64,000 bases of DNA. Origin: Paracoccus alkenifer. GTDB taxonomy: Bacteria > Pseudomonadota > Alphaproteobacteria > Rhodobacterales > Rhodobacteraceae. Positions within the stretch are counted from its first letter, which is position 1; every line of letters begins with the position of its first letter. The notes beneath the pieces are model-generated. The model did no database searches, was not told where the DNA came from, and saw only the letters and a list, made by a program, of their open reading frames with translations. The stretch is from the NCBI RefSeq assembly GCF_900108405.1, contig NZ_FNXG01000003.1, forward strand, positions 193,501 to 257,500, given 5' to 3'. A program made the translations under genes and the position numbers. Of this stretch, positions 8,267 through 16,146 are shown piece by piece.

Positions 8267-8819
8267 CGGGGCGAACCTCGACCACCTCGGGGATATAATG
8301 GCGCAGCAGGTTCTCGATCCCCATCTTCAGGGTCAGCGTGGACGAGGGGCAGCCGGCGCAGGCCCCCTGCATATGCAGATAGACCACGCCGCGGTCAAAG
8401 CCGTGAAAGGTGATATCGCCGCCGTCCTGTGCCACGGCCGGGCGCACGCGGGTATCCAGCAGCTCTTTGATCTGGTTGACGATTTCGACATCCGGCCCGT
8501 CGTGTTCGGCATGGCCGCCACCAGCCGCCGCCGCTTGGGTCATCACCTGATCGCCGGACTGGTAATGGTCCATGATCGCGCCCAGAATCGAGGGCTTGAT
8601 CTGGTCCCAGGCCGTCGCATCGGTCTTGGTGACGGTGACGAAATCCGACCCCAGAAACACGCCTGTCACCCCCGGCACCGCAAAGATGCGCCGTGCCAAC
8701 GGGCTGCCGGCGGCCTGTTCGGCGTCGGGGAAATCGGCTGTCCCGCTGGCCAGCACGGTTTCTCCGGGCAGGAATTTCAGCGTGGCGGGGTTCGGGGTCG
8801 TCTCGGTCTGAATGAACAT
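8259..8819 (-). CDS. NifU-family iron-sulfur cluster scaffold/carrier protein
   Basis: 186 residues with the two-domain Nfu layout: an N-terminal Nfu_N domain (MFIQTETTPNPATLKFLPG...) and a C-terminal NifU domain holding the cluster-binding CAGC (about residue 150) in MQGACAGCPSS. These proteins carry Fe-S clusters to target enzymes. A Gly/Ala/His linker separates the domains. GAGGAG lies 6 nt upstream of the ATG. It is first in the nfu-tsaB-rimI run, with its end overlapping tsaB. Matches the mitochondrial-NFU1-like type common in alphaproteobacteria. Confidence 0.93.
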   Translation of the reverse strand: MFIQTETTPNPATLKFLPGETVLASGTADFPDAEQAAGSPLARRIFAVPGVTGVFLGSDFVTVTKTDATAWDQIKPSILGAIMDHYQSGDQVMTQAAAAGGGHAEHDGPDVEIVNQIKELLDTRVRPAVAQDGGDITFHGFDRGVVYLHMQGACAGCPSSTLTLKMGIENLLRHYIPEVVEVRPVA

Positions 8820-8901
8820 GGGATGCTCCTCGGTCCCGAGAGATATGGTTCCCCGGTGGGGTGCAAGTCAAGGTCGGGCCGGTTTTCGCTGTCCGCGGCG
8901 G

Positions 8902-9357
8902 TCAGGTGATCTGTTCAAGCCGCTCGCGCGAGATATCGCCCGGCACGATCGTCAGCGGGCAAGGCAGCGAGCCCAGCTCTCGCGTCAGCCGCGTGACCAG
9001 CGGCCCCGGGCCGCCGCTGTCGACCGCCGCCGCCAGCACCACCGCGGCGATATCGGGGTCGGCAGAGATCTGGGCCACCAGCTCGGCACCCGGGTCACCC
9101 TCGCGCAGGACCAGCTCGGGTTCGACCCCGGGGCGGTCGCGCATCCATTTTGCAAATACCTCGAACTGGGCCTCGATCCGTTCGCGGGCCTCGGCCCGCA
9201 TCACCTCGGCCACCCCCATGCCGTGCTGGATTTCATTGGCCGGAATGACCGAGAGCACCTGCACCGTGCCGCCGGTCGCGGCCGCCCGCAGCGCGGCGAA
9301 ACGGATGGCGTTCAGGCATTCCTTGCTGTCATCCAGCACCACCAGAAACTTGCGCAT
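8902..9357 (-). CDS. Universal stress protein (UspA family)
   Basis: 151 residues from the ATG at 9357, which has AAGGAG just upstream; the frame is open 54 bases further but that stretch is not family-like. Seen: N-terminal KFLVVLDDSKECLNAIRFA, the alternating helix/strand pattern of the Usp fold, and the C-terminal GPLVTRLTRELGSLPCPLTIVP. The ATP-binding GxxGxxxxG signature is only loosely matched (SGGPGPLVT), so nucleotide binding is uncertain. Cytoplasmic; probably stress-responsive. It stands alone, about 80 bases upstream of nfu. Confidence 0.88.
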   Translation of the reverse strand: MRKFLVVLDDSKECLNAIRFAALRAAATGGTVQVLSVIPANEIQHGMGVAEVMRAEARERIEAQFEVFAKWMRDRPGVEPELVLREGDPGAELVAQISADPDIAAVVLAAAVDSGGPGPLVTRLTRELGSLPCPLTIVPGDISRERLEQIT

Positions 9358-9528
9358 CGTCTGCTCCTTCTGCGCGCGACCCTGCGGTCGGCCTGTCCGG
9401 CAAACTCGCAAAACCGCAACGCTGCCACAAGTCCGGAATGTTTCGGGCGTTAGCTATTCCTTGAGGACTTTGCGTTACGCCGGACAGGACGAGGTGGATT
9501 CGACGGGACAAACGGGGCGGTGGCGCGG

Positions 9529-10275
9529 ATGACGATCCATCATGACTGGCACGCGGACGCAGGGCTAGTGCCGATCCGGACCGCGCGGCTGCAAGGGCCG
9601 ACGGGCAAGCGGCTGTTTGACGTGGCGCTGGCGCTGGCGCTGCTGCTGCCGTTATCGGCAGTGATGCTGGGGGTGGCCGGGGTGTTGCTGCTGGCGCAGG
9701 GACGGCCGGTATTTTATCTGTCCGAACGGATGCGGGCGCCGGGACAGGTGTTCCGGCTGATCAAGTTCCGCACCATGATCCCCGTGGACAGCGACAGCGG
9801 CGCCACCGGGGGGCATAAATCCTGGCGGATCAGCCGGCTGGGCCGCATCTTGCGCCGCAGCCGGTGTGACGAATTGCCGCAGATCTTCAATATCCTGGCC
9901 GGCGACATGAGCTTTGTCGGCCCCCGCCCGCCGCTGCGGGAATATGTCGAGCGTTTTCCGGTGCGCTATGGGCAGGTCATGCAGATGCGCCCCGGGGTGA
10001 CCGGGCTCGCCACACTGATCTGCCACGCGCATGAGGATCGCATTCTTGCGCGCTGCCTGTCGCCAGCCGCCACTGAATCCGCCTATTACCGCCGCTGCCT
10101 GCCCATGAAGCTGCGGCTCGATATGGTCTATCTGCGCCGGCGGACGCTGTGGCTGGATCTGTGGATCATCGCCAATACGGTTGCGACGGTCATCCGGCCG
10201 GGGTGGAAACACCGGCGGCGAAGGGGTCTTGCGGGTAATCCGCGCCCACCAGATACAGCCCGTGCGGCGGGCTGA
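9529..10275 (+). CDS. Polyprenyl-phosphate sugar-1-phosphate transferase (exopolysaccharide initiation)
   Basis: 248 residues from ATG 9529 (GTG 9520 is an alternative). Enzymes of this family move a sugar-1-phosphate onto undecaprenyl phosphate at the inner membrane to start exopolysaccharide or O-antigen units. Seen: [17 protein letters not shown], a membrane segment at about 28-55, [31 protein letters not shown] and SFVGPRPPL, all in the expected order. It is the short form lacking the N-terminal multi-pass domain. The last 26 or so residues are basic and read from DNA antisense to truA, an 86-base convergent overlap, so the C-terminus may be a read-through extension. Confidence 0.9.
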   Translation: MTIHHDWHADAGLVPIRTARLQGPTGKRLFDVALALALLLPLSAVMLGVAGVLLLAQGRPVFYLSERMRAPGQVFRLIKFRTMIPVDSDSGATGGHKSWRISRLGRILRRSRCDELPQIFNILAGDMSFVGPRPPLREYVERFPVRYGQVMQMRPGVTGLATLICHAHEDRILARCLSPAATESAYYRRCLPMKLRLDMVYLRRRTLWLDLWIIANTVATVIRPGWKHRRRRGLAGNPRPPDTARAAG

Positions 10276-10990
10276 CCGGACCGCAGGCCGCGCGATCGCG
10301 CGCCGCCAGCGCCTGCGCGACCCGTTCGGGCCTCCATGCCCCGGCGCCGACCCGTTCCAGCGTGCCTACGATCGAGCGGACCTGATTATGCAGGAACGAA
10401 CGCGCCGCCAGATGAAAGCGGTATTCGGCGCCATGGGGCAGCACGGTTTCCTGGATGTCGATGCGGTCGAGCGTCTTCACCGGGCTTGCCGCCTGGCACA
10501 TGGTCGAACGAAAGGTGGTGAAATCATGCAGCCCCGTCAAAAGCCCCGCCGCCTGGCGCATCGCCCCGACATCCAGCGGATGAACCACCTGCCAGACACG
10601 GCCACGGTCATGGGTCGCAGGCGCCCGGCGCGACAGCAGCCGGAACAGATAGCGCCTGCCAATAGCCGAAAACCTGGCGTGGAAGCTTTCATCCACCCGC
10701 GCCACCGCCAGCACCGCCACAGGCGCGGGCTTCAGGTGCCAGTTCAGCGCGCCGGCCAGCCGAAACGGATCCCAGTCGCGTTCCAGATCGGCATGGGCAA
10801 CCTGCCCCAGCGCGTGGACGCCGGCATCGGTGCGCCCGGCGGCAGCAATCCGCGCGCCCGCGGCGAAACCGGGGTCGAGCCGCGCCAACGCCGCCTCGAC
10901 CGTCGCCTGGACCGAGGGCTGCCCGGCCTGCGCCTGCCAACCGGCAAAGGGGCCGCCGTCATATTCGATTTTCAGGGCGAAACGAGGCAT
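10190..10990 (-). CDS. truA: tRNA pseudouridine(38-40) synthase TruA
   Basis: 266 residues, full length. Converts uridines 38-40 of the tRNA anticodon arm to pseudouridine. Seen: N-terminal [18 protein letters not shown], the catalytic Asp55 in [29 protein letters not shown], and the C-terminal [13 protein letters not shown]. It is followed in the same direction by nothing close; upstream, 3 bases away, ends the XpaC-like gene. Convergent with the sugar transferase and overlapping it by 86 bases at the 3' end. Confidence 0.96.
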   Translation of the reverse strand: MPRFALKIEYDGGPFAGWQAQAGQPSVQATVEAALARLDPGFAAGARIAAAGRTDAGVHALGQVAHADLERDWDPFRLAGALNWHLKPAPVAVLAVARVDESFHARFSAIGRRYLFRLLSRRAPATHDRGRVWQVVHPLDVGAMRQAAGLLTGLHDFTTFRSTMCQAASPVKTLDRIDIQETVLPHGAEYRFHLAARSFLHNQVRSIVGTLERVGAGAWRPERVAQALAARDRAACGPVSPPHGLYLVGADYPQDPFAAGVSTPAG

Positions 10991-10993
10991 CGC

Positions 10994-11971
10994 CTAGCGC
11001 GTGCGCTCGTGATCGGCGCTGCGCAGCAGCTCTGCGGCGGTGGGTTCGGCGCTGTGATCCTCAAGCGCCGCACCGGGCGGAGGCCGCACCCCTTCGCGCG
11101 CCAGCCGGTCGCGCAGCACCTCGATCTCGATATCCATGTCGGTGCGCACCCCGTCATGCAGCCGCTGCGAAATTGCTTGGAAACTGGTTTCGAGATCGGC
11201 CAGCAGCGCCTCATAGTCGCGCAGCGCCCCGGGGTCGGGGCTGCGGGCATAGAGATCGGCAAACTTCACCGTCGCGTCGCGGGCGCCGATCAGATAGACA
11301 CCCAGATAGCGTCGGGCCGCAGTCAGCGCGCCGGGGTTCTGTTCGACCCGCTCGAACAGCGCCCGCGCCGTTGCCGCAAAGGTCGCGACCCGGGCCTGCA
11401 ACTTGCGGTCGCGGGTGCGCTGGATCGCATCGGTCATGCCGCGCAGATGGGTCTCGGCCTCTTCGACCATGCGGGCGGCGCGATCCTGCTGGAAACCGTC
11501 GATGCCCTCCATCCCCTTGTCGCGCATCGGGTCGGGGCCAAAGGCCAGCCAGTGCAGCACCGCGCCGGTAACCCCCAGCACCGCCGCGCCGGCAAAGGCG
11601 CCCGGCTCGGACGCGCCGACCGCGATGCCCACCCCGGTCAGGACACCGCCGAACAGCTTGCGCGGAATTGCCGGGCGGCGCGCGATGCGCCGCGCGTCAT
11701 AGGCAGCCTCGGCCTGCAAGCCTTCGCGGGTCATCCACATTCCGGCCGCGATGATGCCAAAGCCCAGCAGGCTTGACGCCATCGCCACCGGATCGCCCTG
11801 AAAGAATGCCCCCACCAGCAGCGGCGCCGCCATCGCCGTCACCCATTTCGTGCGCGATTCGTAGCGGTGGCGGGCCTGGCCCGGCGCGGGGCGGGCAAGC
11901 CCCGTGCCCGCTGCGGGTCCGGTCCCCGGCTGCCCGTCGGGTGAATACCTGCCACCAAATCTTATCGCCAT
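10994..11971 (-). CDS. XpaC-like (5-bromo-4-chloroindolyl phosphate hydrolysis) family protein
   Basis: 325 residues. The family is named after Bacillus XpaC, but its biochemical role is unknown; in many bacteria it is encoded with TelA/toxic-anion-resistance proteins. Seen: a basic N-terminus, two hydrophobic segments (about 45-80) and another pair (about 105-140), then a long helical C-terminal half (about 145-310) with ARRYLGVYLIGARDATVKFADLY, typical of the family. No telA is adjacent here: truA follows directly and a 27-residue ORF precedes. Function remains open. Confidence 0.75.
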   Translation of the reverse strand: MAIRFGGRYSPDGQPGTGPAAGTGLARPAPGQARHRYESRTKWVTAMAAPLLVGAFFQGDPVAMASSLLGFGIIAAGMWMTREGLQAEAAYDARRIARRPAIPRKLFGGVLTGVGIAVGASEPGAFAGAAVLGVTGAVLHWLAFGPDPMRDKGMEGIDGFQQDRAARMVEEAETHLRGMTDAIQRTRDRKLQARVATFAATARALFERVEQNPGALTAARRYLGVYLIGARDATVKFADLYARSPDPGALRDYEALLADLETSFQAISQRLHDGVRTDMDIEIEVLRDRLAREGVRPPPGAALEDHSAEPTAAELLRSADHERTR

Positions 11972-11986
11972 GCCCCTTGGCCCCCT

Positions 11987-12070
11987 TCAGCCCGCACCGA
12001 AGAGCGAGGCGTATAGCGTCACCCCCATCAACAGAAAGAACGAAAGGCGCTGAATCGCGGGACGGGACAT
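11987..12070 (-). CDS. 27-residue single-span membrane mini-protein (candidate)
   Basis: ATG at 12070, stop 11987. The predicted peptide has a short polar/basic head (MSRPAIQR), about 17 hydrophobic residues (LSFFLLMGVTLYASLF) and a tiny tail, so it reads as a single membrane helix. It lies 15 bases upstream of the XpaC-like membrane protein on the same strand, with normal GC-rich codon use. No strong Shine-Dalgarno site is seen. Too short for confident calling; the clean transmembrane pattern and operon position are the evidence. Confidence 0.4.
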   Translation of the reverse strand: MSRPAIQRLSFFLLMGVTLYASLFGAG

Positions 12071-12171
12071 GGCAGGGCCTTTCGGCTGGCGTTTCACTGG
12101 GCCTTACTGCGGTCGCACGGGTCCGGCCGGACGGTCAACCCCGCGCGGCGCAAGTCGTTCCGTGGCAATGG

Positions 12172-12192
12172 CCGGGTCCGCGCCGGACCCGG
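12172..12192 (-). terminator. Hairpin just after the GT4 gene
   Basis: Perfect 8-bp stem CCGGGTCC/GGACCCGG with a 5-base loop, starting 2 bases after the stop of the leftward glycosyltransferase. No T-run follows on the minus strand, so it is a weak terminator candidate or an mRNA 3'-end-stabilising hairpin. Confidence 0.4.
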
Positions 12193-12193
12193 A

Positions 12194-13534
12194 TCACGGC
12201 TCGCCACGACCGGCAGCCACGCGAACCGCCATCGGATCGGGCCGCACGGTCCGCACGCCCATCACCCAGTCATAGACCTCGCGCACCTGCGCGGCCTTGT
12301 GTGCCCATGTAAACAACCCATCGACCCGCGCCCGCGCCGCCGAGGCTTTTTGCGCGACCTCGTCCGGGTTGTCGGCGCAGCGTTGCAATGCCGCGCGCAG
12401 CCCGGCGACCACCTCGGCGCGGTCTCCGATCGGGACGGCATAGCCGGTTTCCGGCGTCACCAGTTCGGCCGGGCCGGCATAATCGACCACCACCGGGCAA
12501 AGACCCAGCGCCATCGCCTCAAGCACCACGCCACCGCCGAATTCGCGGATCGAGGGAAAGGCCAGCACCGTGCATTCCGCCGCGATGTCCTGCACCTCTT
12601 GGTGTTTCTTCCAGCCGTGAAAGCGCACTGCGCCGCCCAGGTGTCGCGCGCGCGCTTTCAGCTCGGGCAGCATCGGGCCGTCCCCGATGATGTCCAGCTG
12701 CATCCGGCCCGATTCCAGCAGCGGCTCTGCCGCCGCGATCAGCATGTCGACGCCTTTCAGCGGCACCAGACGGCCGATGAAACAGGCGCGCAGCGGCCCC
12801 CCGGCCAGCGTCGGCCCATGATCGGCGCGCCGCCAGAACCGGGCCGGGTCGATGGCGTTTTCGGGCAGATAGATCACCCTGTCCCGGTGCCGGGCGGGAA
12901 TATCGCTGATCGTCTGGCGCGATCCGGCCAGAATGGCGTTCGCCCGCAGGGTGTTACGCCGCCCGGGCAGCATCCGAGACACCCAGCGCAGGCGCGACAG
13001 CCATTCGTTTTCCTGCTTCATCTCGGCCTCGAACCCCTTGGGCCACGGCACCCCGCCGTTGATCGGGCCCAGCAGGAACGGCACCCCCGCACGGCGGCAT
13101 TTCGCGGCCATAGGGCTTGGCTGCACCGGCGACAGCGGCGTGACCCGATGCACCAGGTCGAATTCCCCCGCGCGGATCGCGCGCCCGAACCGCCGCCACA
13201 CCAGATGCTCGAAATACGGATAGCTGATCGTGTTCACCGCCTGCTGGATCGTCCAGCCCCGCCCCTCGCCGCCCGACAGGAAGGCGCCGAGTTTCCACAG
13301 CGGCCGGGCCAGCGCCTCGCTGTCGATGGCGGTAAAGTCGCGCCCTTCGACCAGACCGGCGCGCAGGATCGCCTCACGGTTGCGAATCTGGGTGACCAGA
13401 TGCACCTGGGCCACGTCGCGCAGTGCCCGCGCCAGCGACCAGCCGACCAACGGAACCGACACCCATTCGGGATTGGCCGCCTCAGCGATCACCAGAACCT
13501 TTGGCGCTGCCGTGCCTGTCATTTCCCGCGCCAT
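12194..13534 (-). CDS. Glycosyltransferase, GT4/GT-B type
   Basis: 446 residues. Predicted to transfer a nucleotide-activated sugar onto an envelope glycan or glycolipid in the cytoplasm or at the inner membrane. Seen: an N-terminal acceptor domain (about 1-215) with LLGPINGGVPWPKGF, and a C-terminal donor domain with FIGRLVPLKGVDMLIAAA, DIIGDGPMLPELKARA, FHGWKKHQEV and the E-x7-E-like FGGGVVLEAMALGLCPV. Two Met codons (13534, 13522) are possible starts. Transcribed divergently from the methyltransferase to the right. Donor and acceptor sugars cannot be told from sequence. Confidence 0.88.
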   Translation of the reverse strand: MAREMTGTAAPKVLVIAEAANPEWVSVPLVGWSLARALRDVAQVHLVTQIRNREAILRAGLVEGRDFTAIDSEALARPLWKLGAFLSGGEGRGWTIQQAVNTISYPYFEHLVWRRFGRAIRAGEFDLVHRVTPLSPVQPSPMAAKCRRAGVPFLLGPINGGVPWPKGFEAEMKQENEWLSRLRWVSRMLPGRRNTLRANAILAGSRQTISDIPARHRDRVIYLPENAIDPARFWRRADHGPTLAGGPLRACFIGRLVPLKGVDMLIAAAEPLLESGRMQLDIIGDGPMLPELKARARHLGGAVRFHGWKKHQEVQDIAAECTVLAFPSIREFGGGVVLEAMALGLCPVVVDYAGPAELVTPETGYAVPIGDRAEVVAGLRAALQRCADNPDEVAQKASAARARVDGLFTWAHKAAQVREVYDWVMGVRTVRPDPMAVRVAAGRGEP

Positions 13535-14012
13535 GGGTTCGCCTCGCTCGTCGCATCACTCTTTGCGGCTGCCTTTGTCGCAACCGAATTCGTCCAGGCC
13601 GGGCATGGCCATTGCTGTCGTCACACCATCCACTTCAGCGGCGTCAGTGTCGCATTGCCCAGCATAACGAACATATCGGCAGGAAAGAAAGGCGGCATCT
13701 TGCCTAAATTCCATGATATTGCCGCCAAATTTTTCTGTGCCGGGGCCGAACACGGCACTGCTGCACACGCCATGGTTGCAAACGTCGTTCGTTTTCGCGT
13801 CCACATCATGTTCTCGCGCCATCCGGCGGGTCGCGCGGCCGCGAAATTTGATCGCCCCATGCATCCTGCTCTGGCCGGGCCGTGCAGCGGTATCGGGCGG
13901 ACGACCCATCGCCGCACATCGTCCCGCGTGAACGATACCAAGGATTCTTGTGTTCAGATTTCACTTCAAATACTGTAGCATACCACGATATGCCTTGTTA
14001 CGGACGGTTACG
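13535..14012. other. Intergenic region between divergent polysaccharide genes
   Basis: About 480 bases with no gene I can support. Several open frames exist on both strands, but they lack family features, start signals and consistent codon use. It must hold the promoters of both the leftward GT4 gene and the rightward methyltransferase. The right part is more AT-rich than the rest of the window. An AAGGA at about 13940 precedes a GTG at 13950 that is an alternative start for the methyltransferase. Confidence 0.5.
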
Positions 14013-14750
14013 ATGATCTGCAATAAGACTGACTTTGTAAAATATTATAGAGAATTGATCCGTGGCAAAGAGTTTGTGGAATCCGAGTCATATTATGAAA
14101 ATTCGGTGTCCCGCCTGTGGAAAGCCTTTGATCGCATCCAGCGGCTGAATCTGCCGTCTTCGGCCCGGGTCATTGACATCGGCGGCGGTATCATGGGGGT
14201 TTTGCTGGCTCGGATCCACGGCATGCAGGTTACCGTGGGCGACGTGAACAGACGCGCGGCCGATGATATAAACGGATTCGGCATCCGTTTCATCGAACTC
14301 AATCTTTTGTCGGACACGCAGCTTCCGCAAGAGCAATTCGATCTGGTCATCCTGCAAGAGGTCGTCGGCCATTTGCCGCACCCGCCCTATATCGTGTTCA
14401 AGCGGATCCAGAGTTTCCTGAAAAAGGACGGCGTTCTTTTCCTGACGACGCCGAATGGATCGCGGTTCCGCAATGTGCTGTATCTGCTGGCCGGCAGGCA
14501 GGTATTGGATCATTTCCGATACCCCCAAGGGACCGAAGCCCTGGGCGTGCAGCATGAATATACGCTTAACCAGATGATATGGCAGCTGGAACGCTCGGGA
14601 ATGCGCGTGTCATCCGCCCGGCAATATTCCTGCGGCTGGCGGGGCGAGACGCTGCTGGCGCGGGTGGCGCATAAATTGATTGCTCCGGTCAGCCTGGTGC
14701 CGCATTTGCGCAACGGCCTAATGCTGACGGCGCAGAAATCTGCGGGCTGA
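14013..14750 (+). CDS. SAM-dependent methyltransferase (class I), polysaccharide context
   Basis: 245 residues from ATG 14013; a GTG at 13950 with AAGGA upstream would add 21 residues. Seen: the SAM-binding glycine motif VIDIGGGIMGVLLA, the second acidic strand VTVGDVN, and the post-I motifs FDLVILQEVVGHLPHP and LFLTTPNG, in the UbiG/Coq3-like order. Codon use is more AT-rich than in core genes. It sits between a glycosyltransferase and a PIG-L deacetylase, so a glycan or lipid substrate is likely but not shown. Confidence 0.82.
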   Translation: MICNKTDFVKYYRELIRGKEFVESESYYENSVSRLWKAFDRIQRLNLPSSARVIDIGGGIMGVLLARIHGMQVTVGDVNRRAADDINGFGIRFIELNLLSDTQLPQEQFDLVILQEVVGHLPHPPYIVFKRIQSFLKKDGVLFLTTPNGSRFRNVLYLLAGRQVLDHFRYPQGTEALGVQHEYTLNQMIWQLERSGMRVSSARQYSCGWRGETLLARVAHKLIAPVSLVPHLRNGLMLTAQKSAG

Positions 14751-14864
14751 GTCCGAGAAACACGGAATTGCCAAATTCACGAAAGCAGCCTCGTCATTGA
14801 AGCATTCGGCAGTCATTATTTTTCAAACCCGGCTTGTCCCGCAGGAAAGGCTTGCATAACCGCC

Positions 14865-15746
14865 ATGACATCCACGGACATGATGCTTTCGCCGCCCCCC
14901 GGCTGTGCCGTCGTAATGGCCCATCCCGATGACGAGGTGCTTTGGGCCAGCTCGGTTCTGGCAAGTGCAGGCCGGGTGATCCTGTGTTTCGGCGATTCCC
15001 CGGGCCGTCCCGCCTTTTCAGAGGGGCGACGCCGCGCGGTCGACGCCCTGCCGTTGAACGGGGTTGAAACGCTTGAGATTGTTGAGGCGTCGGCATTCGA
15101 TCAAGCCAGCTGGCCCATTCCCCAAGATACCCCCGAGGGGCTGGCGCTTCGGAAATTGCCGTTCAACCTGCATGGCGCCGGGCTGACCGCCTATCGGGAA
15201 AACTTTGAAACTCTTTGCCGCCTGCTCGAAGATCGCCTTGCCGAAGTGGCAGATGTCGTGACCCATAATCCATGGGGCGAATATGGGCACGAAGATCACG
15301 TTCAGGTCTTTCGCGCCGTCGAGACAGTGCAGCGGAAATTGGGTTTCCGGATTTGGGTAAGCTGCTATGTCAGCGACAAGGCCGTGATCCTGATGCAGCG
15401 CCATCTTTATCGGCTGGGTCAGCCCTCGGCACCACTTGGCACAGACAAGGCGCTTGGCGATGAATTGCGCCAGATCTATACCGAGAACGGCTGCTGGACC
15501 TGGCCCCAGGCCTATATCTGGCCGGATCAGGAATGGTTCTATCCGCTGTTGCCAAATTCGACCGAGGCCCCGCCGGTTTCCCCCTGCCAGGTGCAGTCGG
15601 TTCACATGAACATGATCCGCTTTGAATTCAAGCCGTTGGGGCGCATCGCCGGATTTATCAAAAGCAGCCTGCGCCATGTGAAATACCGGCTGGTGCGACG
15701 TTCCCCGGGCTTTGGCCGCGTTCTTGAATCAATCAGGAATGAATAA
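14865..15746 (+). CDS. PIG-L family deacetylase
   Basis: 293 residues. PIG-L enzymes are zinc N-deacetylases acting on N-acetylglucosaminyl groups of glycolipids or glycans. Seen: the metal/catalytic motif AHPDDE at residues 19-24 and the second metal site YGHEDHVQVF about 120 residues later, so the active site looks intact. The C-terminal part (about 190-293) is less conserved and ends basic. Follows the methyltransferase by about 115 bases. The gene looks AT-shifted and lies right beside the 3' side of a tRNA gene, which fits an acquired segment. Confidence 0.87.
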   Translation: MTSTDMMLSPPPGCAVVMAHPDDEVLWASSVLASAGRVILCFGDSPGRPAFSEGRRRAVDALPLNGVETLEIVEASAFDQASWPIPQDTPEGLALRKLPFNLHGAGLTAYRENFETLCRLLEDRLAEVADVVTHNPWGEYGHEDHVQVFRAVETVQRKLGFRIWVSCYVSDKAVILMQRHLYRLGQPSAPLGTDKALGDELRQIYTENGCWTWPQAYIWPDQEWFYPLLPNSTEAPPVSPCQVQSVHMNMIRFEFKPLGRIAGFIKSSLRHVKYRLVRRSPGFGRVLESIRNE

Positions 15747-15987
15747 CGGAAACCCCGCCGCGATGACCATTTCCCGAATACCATGACCGGCGGGATAATT
15801 CGGAACAGGAATTGGCAATTCGGGCGTCGTGACACAGATTTCGGCAGCGTTCCCCGCCCGCCTGCCGGGTGACCGGTCCCTACCCCGTTGCAACCGCCGG
15901 GATTTCCCCAAGATCTGCCTCGCCTGTGTCCACCCATGCGAAAACATCGGCGACCGCGGGGTCAAGCATCTGGTTTCAAAAGGTTTT

Positions 15988-16061
15988 TGGAGCGGGTGAT
16001 GGGAATCGAACCCACGTATTCAGCTTGGAAGGCTGCTGCTCTACCATTGAGCTACACCCGC
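15988..16061 (-). tRNA. tRNA-Gly, anticodon TCC
   Basis: Read on the minus strand from 16061: acceptor arm GCGGGTG pairs with CACCCGC, D-arm with AGCTCAATGGTAGAGC, anticodon loop CTTCCAA giving TCC (reads GGA/GGG), T-arm with GGTTCGATTCC, discriminator T and an encoded CCA at 15988-15990. All four stems form. Its 3' end faces the polysaccharide segment to the left. Confidence 0.97.
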
Positions 16062-16146
16062 GACCTCCGCAGGATTACCCGACCGCTGCGCCCCGCGCAA
16101 GCGGCTGCGCTTGACCAGAGGGGGCGGTGGGGGCACTCAGGTCGGC

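Noticed and set aside
7033..8909. Long plus-strand frames over rimI, tsaB and nfu
   Set aside because: They are antisense to three well-supported genes and have no domain features.
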